NCBI GenBank assembly: GCA_018882645.1
Contig: VERM01000110.1
Coordinates: forward strand, 1 to 5,839
DNA length: 5,839 bases
Source: Ferruginibacter sp.
GTDB lineage: Bacteria; Bacteroidota; Bacteroidia; Chitinophagales; Chitinophagaceae
Reading direction: 5' to 3'
In this document: piece after piece, positions 1 to 4,992 of the stretch
Numbering within the stretch: position 1 is the stretch's first letter
Layout of the letters: every line of letters begins with the position of its first letter
Position numbers and translations under genes: made by a program
Notes under the pieces: model-generated
The model's database searches: none
Seen by the model: the letters and a program-made list of their open reading frames with translations, nothing else
What the model was told of the DNA's origin: nothing

Positions 1-1170
1 GGGTCTGATTCTATTGATTTGATCCTTTAATGAACTAAGCATTGGATTATTTTCAGCGACTGTTTTTTTCAATCGCTCATATTCCAATTCCTTATCACTT
101 AAATCAGTCATTAGTTTTGAAATATTGGGATCGGATATCCCAACAGTTGCCGGCATCAAGCCTCCGCTTGAATTGGATTGAATGCTGTATTGTAATTGAT
201 CCAACACACCCAATTGCATATTTAATCTACCTAGTTCCTGATCGTTTTCACTCACATTTTTTAAATACAATTGACCTTGTGAACTTATATCAGATGATCC
301 ACTGGATATCTTATAGGATTGCACCAACTTTTCAATTGAGTCAATATCTTTTGAAACAGCATTAAGTCTTTCATCTACAAATTTCAACGTATTTTCAGCC
401 AAGGTATTCTTATCGTCTTTGACTGTTTGATTGTACATATCAATAAGCTTGTCTACAATGATTTCAGCTCTTTGAGAAACCTCATCCCTGTATCGGATGT
501 TCAAAATGCTCGATAATTTATTAAGTGTCTTTATATTCAGATTCTCCAGTATCTCTCTTGTAATTACTCTTGGCTTTTTAAGTAAAAAATATATTGGCTC
601 TTGAAATGAAACAGCCTGACTGACATATTTGGGCACAAATTTTATCTCCCCATATTTACTGTTTGTCCATTGATTTACTAAAACTATTTGATCTCCATTT
701 AAAATTACCTTGTCATTTTTTTGATATAATTTGACATAAATTCTTTCTGAATTTAGGATTGAATCAGGATTTGAATGTTCAATTCGATAGGGGAAATTAT
801 CATAGGCTGAAATATCTCTGCCTTCCTTTTCAATATACACAGGCGCATATAAATGAAGACTTTTTACTACCTTATCTATCAATGTTCTGGACTGAAGTAC
901 CTCAATTTCATTTTCGATAATTTTTTTTGTTTCAGTTATGTTTAATGATTCCATTAATTTCGAATCATCTGCTCCTTTTTTTTCATCTTTAATCAGGATC
1001 GTTGCGGTTGCCTCATACTTAGGAGTGGCATATTTCAACCATACATAACTTCCTGTCGAAGCCAATATCAACAAGAACAACAATAGCGGCCAATACATCA
1101 CATACTTCATAAATAATTCACGAATGAATGCTTCTTTTACTTCTCTTTTTTCTTTTTTTATTTGATTCAT
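1..1170 (-). CDS. Wzc-like polysaccharide chain-length / co-polymerase protein, N-terminal part (runs off left edge)
   Basis: The frame is open from ATG at 1170 down to base 1, giving 390 residues with no stop, so the C-terminal part lies outside the window. Residues 1-20 are charged and cytoplasmic, and a single membrane segment spans about 25-46. It is followed by the Wzz-type start of the periplasmic domain (TPKYEATATILIKDEKK, 49-65) and the typical 'ENEIEVLQSR' stretch (86-95). Residues about 255-390 are helical and coiled-coil-like and contain the GNVR-type pattern NPMLSSLKDQI (375-385). In this family such proteins set polysaccharide chain length in the inner membrane and work with a Wza exporter. 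Bacteroidota members usually carry a second membrane segment and a C-terminal tyrosine autokinase domain, which cannot be seen here. The start lies 12 bases after the wza-like stop, which implies one operon. Family is confident; kinase activity is inference. Confidence 0.9.
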   Translation of the reverse strand, partial: MNQIKKEKREVKEAFIRELFMKYVMYWPLLLFLLILASTGSYVWLKYATPKYEATATILIKDEKKGADDSKLMESLNITETKKIIENEIEVLQSRTLIDKVVKSLHLYAPVYIEKEGRDISAYDNFPYRIEHSNPDSILNSERIYVKLYQKNDKVILNGDQIVLVNQWTNSKYGEIKFVPKYVSQAVSFQEPIYFLLKKPRVITREILENLNIKTLNKLSSILNIRYRDEVSQRAEIIVDKLIDMYNQTVKDDKNTLAENTLKFVDERLNAVSKDIDSIEKLVQSYKISSGSSDISSQGQLYLKNVSENDQELGRLNMQLGVLDQLQYSIQSNSSGGLMPATVGISDPNISKLMTDLSDKELEYERLKKTVAENNPMLSSLKDQINRIRP

Positions 1171-1182
1171 TTTTCTCTTTTA

Positions 1183-1983
1183 TTACCATAGGTTTCTTGT
1201 AAAAATGATAGCCAGTATAGAAAGTGCGCTAAGAATGGTTGGTAGTAATTGTTGAATTCGACTTGCTGATATTATTTTTTGTCGATTGGGCTCAACATAA
1301 ACAATATCATTAGATTGGAGATAGTAATAAGGAGACATTATGAAGTCTTTTGAGTTTAAGTCTATTTTCTTCACTTCTCTCTTCCCATTAATTTCTCTTA
1401 CCAAAAGCACATTGTTTTTTTTGCCATAAACTGTTATATCACCAGCTATTCCAAGTGCTTTTAACAATGAAATTTTTTCATTGGGAACATTAATCACAGA
1501 AGGTTTATCTACCTCTCCAATGATTGTTACTTCATAATTCAATTGCCTGATATTTACAATAGGATCAAGTAATAATTTTTTATCTAAAATGATATCTGTA
1601 ATTTTTTGCTTTAATTCTTTTTTTGTCAATCCCTCTGCTTTGATTGTGCCAATTATCGGAATTTGAATGTTACCATCAGTATTGACCAAATATCCACTCA
1701 AATTAGTGGTAGAACCATTGCTGGCAGTATTACTGATTGACAGAGTGTTTGGATTATTGAATATTGATGAGGCTTCATTATTTAAACTGGTTATGTAAAT
1801 ACTTAGAATGTCATTTTTTTGTATAAACCCCTCCTCGTTTGAACTATTTATATTTATAGCAGTATCTTTTATGTCTGAAAAATATGCGGCATGTTTAACA
1901 TTGATGCATGATGAAAATATTCTCACCATCACAAAAAACAAAATCATGTGTTTCAAAAAAGATTTAACCATATTTTTTAACAT
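1183..1983 (-). CDS. Wza-like polysaccharide export outer-membrane lipoprotein
   Basis: This 266-residue protein is complete and matches the short Bacteroidota form of the polysaccharide export family (Poly_export plus SLB domain). Residues 1-25 look like a lipoprotein signal ending in FSSC, with Cys26 as the likely lipidated residue. The Poly_export region covers about 52-148: an 'IQKNDILSIYI' opening (54-64), then 'GNIQIPIIGTIKAEGLT' (104-120) and 'DPIVNIRQLNYEVTIIGEV' read across 140-158. An SLB-type beta-grasp segment follows (about 150-230, including 'NDIVYVEP'). A hydrophobic C-terminal helix (about 245-262) fits the membrane-spanning helix of this family. Its role is export of capsule or exopolysaccharide across the outer membrane with the Wzc-like protein encoded just downstream. 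The start at 1983 is the longest choice; Met5 (1971) or Met13 (1947) are alternatives. The odd point is Arg21 inside the hydrophobic part of the signal. Confidence 0.92.
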   Translation of the reverse strand: MLKNMVKSFLKHMILFFVMVRIFSSCINVKHAAYFSDIKDTAININSSNEEGFIQKNDILSIYITSLNNEASSIFNNPNTLSISNTASNGSTTNLSGYLVNTDGNIQIPIIGTIKAEGLTKKELKQKITDIILDKKLLLDPIVNIRQLNYEVTIIGEVDKPSVINVPNEKISLLKALGIAGDITVYGKKNNVLLVREINGKREVKKIDLNSKDFIMSPYYYLQSNDIVYVEPNRQKIISASRIQQLLPTILSALSILAIIFTRNLW

Positions 1984-2152
1984 TATGTATGATGCATACG
2001 ATGATGTTATACTACCTTTTATTTTGAGCTATAGTAAAAATCAAAGACTGGGTCTTCAAAAAAATTTGGAAATAATGTGAGAATCTAAATAATAAGTAAA
2101 AATCATTCACAACAACTCTTTAACTTGCTTAAAACCAATGCTTAAACGTATT

Positions 2153-2183
2153 TTGAATATAATTCAATTTTGTCCTACAAAAT
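2153..2183. repeat. two abutting dyads (candidate regulator sites or hairpins)
   Basis: The first dyad is TTGAAT-ATA-ATTCAA (2153-2167), with perfect 6-base arms. The second is ATTTTGT-CCT-ACAAAAT (2167-2183), with perfect 7-base arms and a 3-base centre. They share base 2167. Neither is followed by a T-run in either direction, so they are not terminators. They could be operator half-sites for the divergent operon or the thiolase gene, but dyads of this size also arise by chance in A+T-rich DNA. Confidence 0.35.
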
Positions 2184-2240
2184 GACACAAAGCATTTATT
2201 ATCAGCTAAATATAAATAAATATATTACTTATTAAATAGT

Positions 2241-2291
2241 GAAAACAATGATTTTTTTCAACGCCATACAAATCGTGTGTCATTTGTTTTC
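2241..2291. repeat. longer-range inverted repeat in the intergenic region
   Basis: GAAAACAATGA (2241-2251) pairs with TCATTTGTTTTC (2280-2291): 11 pairs with a single unpaired T and a 28-base intervening segment. The outer 8 pairs (GAAAACAA/TTGTTTTC) are perfect. A second, competing dyad, ACAAAT (2268-2273) with ATTTGT (2282-2287), uses part of the right arm. The function is unknown; a leader RNA hairpin or a DNA-binding site are both possible. Confidence 0.35.
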
Positions 2292-2390
2292 GCTAAGAGT
2301 TGAATGTCAATCAGAATCGTCAATTTTTATGACTACCCTTGGATTAAACGATAATAAAATTTCTGAATAATATCTGAGTTGAATAATACT

Positions 2391-2398
2391 TACTTTTG
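2391..2398 (+). promoter_or_regulatory. candidate Bacteroidota -7 promoter element for the thiolase gene
   Basis: TACTTTTG fits the Bacteroidota -7 consensus TAnnTTTG exactly and continues into GCA, a common continuation in this phylum. There is no TTG at the expected distance of about 20 bases upstream; the nearest (2379-2381) is too close, so the -33 element is weak or absent. Transcription from here would start near 2403 and leave a leader of about 145 bases before the ATG at 2548. This is the only full -7 match I found on the plus strand of the intergenic region. Confidence 0.45.
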
Positions 2399-2403
2399 CA
2401 CAC

Positions 2404-2415
2404 GTTAAAACGTAT
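2404..2415. promoter_or_regulatory. interrupted palindrome at the predicted thiolase transcription start
   Basis: ACGTT-AA-AACGT is a 5-base perfect dyad with a 2-base centre. It begins six bases after the -7 element at 2391-2398, where a bound repressor would block initiation. Its right half lies in AAACGTATTT (2410-2419), which recurs at 2144-2153. The operator role is inferred from position and symmetry only. Confidence 0.3.
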
Positions 2416-2547
2416 TTGCTTGTCTGTTTTATGCTCTGATAAATCTGCTTTCAAATGCGATTTCTTTTTTCAAAGGGTTGGATTCATTATTTACAATACA
2501 AATAATCATGATTCACCAATCTCACTAATTTAAAATTTATAACAAAA

Positions 2548-3729
2548 ATGAAGGAAGTTTACATCATCTCAGCCGTGAGAACTCCATTGGGAAGTTTTGG
2601 AGGTTCGTTAAAAGGTTTCAGTGCCACACAACTAGGCGGTATCGCAATCAAAGGTGCGATTTTAAAAGCAGGCATAGATTCATCAATCATCAATGAAGTA
2701 TTGATGGGGTCAGTATTACAGGCAAATCTTGGTCAGGCTCCGGCTCGTCAGGCTGCTAAATTTGCCGGACTTCCGAATGAAGTAATATGCACAACCGTAA
2801 ATAAAGTTTGTGCTAGCGGAATGAAAGCAATTGCACAAGGTGCACAAAGCATAATGCTTGGAGATGCTGATGTGGTAGTCGCAGGTGGTATGGAAAGCAT
2901 GAGCAATGTTCCTTTTTATTCAGATAACCTCCGTTGGGGAAATAAATACGGAAACGTTCAATTGATTGATGGATTGGCTAAAGATGGGCTTACAGATGTT
3001 TATGATGGAAAAGCGATGGGTGTTGCAGCGGAAATGTGCGCATCCACTTGTGGTGTGAGCAGAGAAGATCAGGATGCTTTTGCCATAGAAAGTTATAAAA
3101 GAAGTCAGGCTACTGTCGAATCCGGAAAATTTGATGATGAAATTGTACCCGTTGAAATTCCACAAAAAAAAGGCGACCCAATTCTTTTTTCCAAAGATGA
3201 AGAGCCATTCAATGTAAAATTTGATAAGATTCCCGGATTGAAAAGCGCTTTCGTGAAAGATGGATCCGTAACTGCAGCCAACGCTTCAACCATGAATGAC
3301 GGAGCTGCCGCTGTTGTACTAATGAGTAAAGAAAAAGCTGAAGCTTTGGGATTGAAACCCATTGCAATCCTCAAATCATATGCGGATGCCGAGCAAGCGC
3401 CTGAATGGTTTACAACTGCCCCTGCTATTGCAGTTCCTAAAGCAGTAGAAAAAGCCGGATTGAAAATGAATGACATCCATTATTGGGAATTGAATGAAGC
3501 ATTTTCTGTTGTAGGTATTGAAAACACGCGTAGGATGAACTTGGATCCTACGAAAGTAAATGTCAACGGAGGTGCTGTATCTCTCGGACATCCTCTCGGT
3601 TGCAGCGGCGCCAGGATAATTGTCACACTGATAAATGTATTGAAACAAAATAGTGGTAAATACGGAGCAGCAGGTATTTGCAACGGAGGTGGCGGAGCTA
3701 GTGCCATGGTCATTGAAAATTGTCAATGA
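2548..3729 (+). CDS. acetyl-CoA C-acetyltransferase (thiolase, acetoacetyl-CoA thiolase type)
   Basis: The protein is full length at 393 residues, within a residue or so of the well-studied biosynthetic thiolases. It catalyses the reversible Claisen condensation of two acetyl-CoA to acetoacetyl-CoA in the cytoplasm. The nucleophile is Cys88 in NKVCASGMKA. The other active-site residues are Asn316 in NEAF (316-319), His348 in GGAVSLGHPLG (341-351) and Cys378 in CNGGGGASA (378-386). Met157 sits where short-chain thiolases carry the Met that limits acyl length, favouring acetoacetyl-CoA over long chains. The residue before it is Ala where HMG is common. The CNGGGGASAM ending and the NEAFS and GGAVSLGHP segments recall the mitochondrial T2 (ACAT1) branch, so 2-methylacetoacetyl-CoA is a possible substrate. 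Nothing visible separates a biosynthetic from a catabolic role, so no symbol (atoB, phaA, thlA) is assigned. The start fits the family N-terminus MKEVYIISAVRTPLG. It appears monocistronic, closed by the terminator at 3761. Confidence 0.95.
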   Translation: MKEVYIISAVRTPLGSFGGSLKGFSATQLGGIAIKGAILKAGIDSSIINEVLMGSVLQANLGQAPARQAAKFAGLPNEVICTTVNKVCASGMKAIAQGAQSIMLGDADVVVAGGMESMSNVPFYSDNLRWGNKYGNVQLIDGLAKDGLTDVYDGKAMGVAAEMCASTCGVSREDQDAFAIESYKRSQATVESGKFDDEIVPVEIPQKKGDPILFSKDEEPFNVKFDKIPGLKSAFVKDGSVTAANASTMNDGAAAVVLMSKEKAEALGLKPIAILKSYADAEQAPEWFTTAPAIAVPKAVEKAGLKMNDIHYWELNEAFSVVGIENTRRMNLDPTKVNVNGGAVSLGHPLGCSGARIIVTLINVLKQNSGKYGAAGICNGGGGASAMVIENCQ

Positions 3730-3760
3730 TGATTTGTTGAATGTAAATCTAATCAGATTG

Positions 3761-3789
3761 AGGATGTCTTAGACAAGACATCCTTTTTT
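3761..3789 (+). terminator. intrinsic terminator after the thiolase gene
   Basis: AGGATGTCTT (3761-3770) and AAGACATCCT (3775-3784) form a perfect 10-pair stem with an AGAC loop, followed directly by a run of six T (3784-3789). It lies 31 bases after the thiolase stop codon and 125 bases before pdhB. It should end the thiolase transcript and insulate pdhB from it. Confidence 0.92.
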
Positions 3790-3840
3790 ACTTTCTTTAA
3801 GTATAAATGATCATCTATGTGGCACTATTCATTCCATTAT

Positions 3841-3871
3841 TTGTTAGTATGCTCAGTATGAAATAAATTTG
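3841..3871 (+). promoter_or_regulatory. Bacteroidota sigma-A-type promoter for pdhB
   Basis: A -33 element TTG (3841-3843) is separated by 20 bases from TAAATTTG (3864-3871), an exact match to the -7 consensus TAnnTTTG. Both the sequence and the spacing are what the primary sigma factor of this phylum prefers. The predicted start of transcription is near 3876, giving a leader of about 40 bases to the ATG at 3915. The site lies after the thiolase terminator, so pdhB has its own promoter. Confidence 0.8.
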
Positions 3872-3914
3872 TAACCAAAATTAATCTACATATAAACAAT
3901 TAATTATACACAGA

Positions 3915-4898
3915 ATGCGACAAATTGCCTTTAGAGAAGCCTTGCGTGAAGCCATGCAGGAAGAGATGAGAAGGGATGAAAGAGTGTTTTTAATGGGAGA
4001 GGAGGTAGCTGAATACAATGGTGCCTATAAGGTCAGCCAAGGAATGTTAGAAGAGTTTGGTGAAAAAAGAGTTATTGATACACCTATTGCTGAACTCGGA
4101 TTTACTGCAATTGCTGTAGGAGCTGCGCAAAATGGGCTGCGTCCGATTGTTGAATTTATGACTTGGAATTTTGCTGTCTTGCCTTTAGATCAAATTTTAA
4201 ATACCGCTTCTAAAATGCTGGCAATGAGTGGAGGACAAATCGGCTGTCCAATAGTTTTCAGAGGACCCAATGGAAGCGCTGGTCAACTTGGCGCTCAACA
4301 TTCTACCGCATTCGAGAGCCTGTATGCAAATATTCCTGGATTGAAAGTTATTTCTGTAAGCAATCCTTATGATGCAAAAGGGTTACTCAAATCCGCTATC
4401 CGCGATGAAGATCCGGTAATTTTTATGGAAAGTGAAGTAATGTATGGTGATAAAGGCGAAGTGCCTGAAGAAGAATATCTGATTCCAATTGGCAAGGCAA
4501 ACATAGCAAGACAAGGTAAAGACGTTACCATCGTATCTTTTAATAAAATGATGAAAGTAGCACTTGGTGCCGCTGAAGAATTGGCTAAAGAGAATATCGA
4601 AGCCGAAGTGATTGATTTGAGGACCATCAGACCATTGGACTGGTTTACCATTCTGGAAAGTGTTAAAAAGACCAATCGTTTGGTTATTGTTGAAGAACAA
4701 TGGCCATTTGCATCTGTATCTTCTGAAATTGCATACAGAATTCAAAAAGAAGGTTTTGATTATTTAGATGCCCCAATCAGACGAATCACTTCAGCAGACG
4801 CACCTATGCACTATGCCCCAAATCTTGTTGCGGCTTATCTTCCGGATGTCAGCAGGACTGTGAGACTGATCAAAGAAGTGATGTATTTGAAAAAGTAA
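3915..4898 (+). CDS. pdhB: pyruvate dehydrogenase E1 component, beta subunit
   Basis: This 327-residue protein is full length for the beta subunit of the alpha2beta2 type E1. With E1 alpha it binds thiamine diphosphate, decarboxylates pyruvate and passes the acetyl group to the E2 lipoyl domain, feeding acetyl-CoA to the TCA cycle and lipid synthesis. Diagnostic segments are GEEVAEYNGAYKVSQG (28-43), DTPIAELGF (55-63) with Glu60 at the cofactor-activating position, FRGPNG (115-120), and GAQHS (126-130) with His129 at the conserved active-site His. The C-terminal transketolase domain starts near 200 and includes EVIDLRTIRPLD (231-242) and VEEQWPFAS (259-267). The EYNGAYK and FRGPNG segments favour PDH over branched-chain or acetoin dehydrogenase E1 beta. 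No E1 alpha, E2 or E3 gene is in the window; in many Bacteroidota pdhB stands apart from pdhA-pdhC. It has its own promoter at 3841. No Shine-Dalgarno is visible before the ATG. Confidence 0.95.
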   Translation: MRQIAFREALREAMQEEMRRDERVFLMGEEVAEYNGAYKVSQGMLEEFGEKRVIDTPIAELGFTAIAVGAAQNGLRPIVEFMTWNFAVLPLDQILNTASKMLAMSGGQIGCPIVFRGPNGSAGQLGAQHSTAFESLYANIPGLKVISVSNPYDAKGLLKSAIRDEDPVIFMESEVMYGDKGEVPEEEYLIPIGKANIARQGKDVTIVSFNKMMKVALGAAEELAKENIEAEVIDLRTIRPLDWFTILESVKKTNRLVIVEEQWPFASVSSEIAYRIQKEGFDYLDAPIRRITSADAPMHYAPNLVAAYLPDVSRTVRLIKEVMYLKK

Positions 4899-4943
4899 TT
4901 TTTCAACTCAAAATTCATATATCCAACAGCATTTATCTATAGA

Positions 4944-4966
4944 AAAAAAGTCATTTCAACTTTTTT
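4944..4966 (+). terminator. weak A+T-rich hairpin with T-run, possible terminator after pdhB
   Basis: AAAAAAGT (4944-4951) pairs with ACTTTTTT (4959-4966) around a 7-base loop. The stem is almost wholly A-T and its own T-run forms the right arm, so it may act as a weak terminator after pdhB, whose stop is 45 bases upstream. It also lies only 26 bases before the next ATG. If it does not terminate, it would sit in a shared pdhB-barrel transcript. I found no full TAnnTTTG match between 4899 and 4992, which leaves partial read-through as a real possibility. Confidence 0.4.
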
Positions 4967-4992
4967 ATCGACATAAAAGCTGCTACAATTTT

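Larger units (their letters stand above)
1984..2547. other. 564-base divergent intergenic region, A+T-rich, no gene seen
   Basis: This region separates the leftward export operon from the rightward thiolase gene, so it should hold promoters for both. No open frame in it resembles a protein, and no tRNA, rRNA or known riboswitch was recognised. It contains small dyads (1987-1999, 2044-2056, 2153-2167, 2167-2183, 2241-2291, 2404-2415), one 10-base direct repeat (AAACGTATTT at 2144 and 2410) and one Bacteroidota-type -7 element facing right at 2391. I could not find a good -7/-33 pair for the leftward operon. Its length is more than two promoters need, so long leaders, regulator sites or a small RNA are possible but not shown. 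Confidence 0.6.

Noticed and set aside
42..365. Plus-strand open frame of 107 codons
   Set aside because: It lies wholly antisense to the Wzc-like gene, whose frame is open through it and matches the family. The translation resembles nothing I know.
1808..2080. Plus-strand open frame of 90 codons reaching into the intergenic region
   Set aside because: About two thirds is antisense to the Wza-like gene's signal and N-terminus. There is no family resemblance, no promoter and no ribosome-binding signal.
2188..2195. CAAAGCAT, read on the minus strand as ATGCTTTG, as a -7 element for the export operon
   Set aside because: It has TG in place of the required TA (ATGCTTTG against TAnnTTTG) and no TTG about 20 bases upstream on that strand.
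2306..2324. GTCAAT repeated twice, 13 bases apart
   Set aside because: A 6-base repeat in A+T-rich DNA is expected by chance, and no third copy or symmetry supports it.
2920..3726. Four minus-strand open frames within the thiolase gene (2920-3165, 3105-3476, 3376-3726, 3480-3713)
   Set aside because: They overlap each other in different frames and are antisense to a full, motif-complete thiolase, so they are codon-use by-products.
4367..4745. Two overlapping minus-strand open frames within pdhB
   Set aside because: They are antisense to conserved PdhB sequence, with no family resemblance and mutual overlap.
3915..4898. Assignment as branched-chain 2-oxoacid or acetoin dehydrogenase E1 beta
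   Set aside because: The EYNGAYK and FRGPNG segments agree better with pyruvate dehydrogenase E1 beta, and no branched-chain or acetoin genes are nearby.
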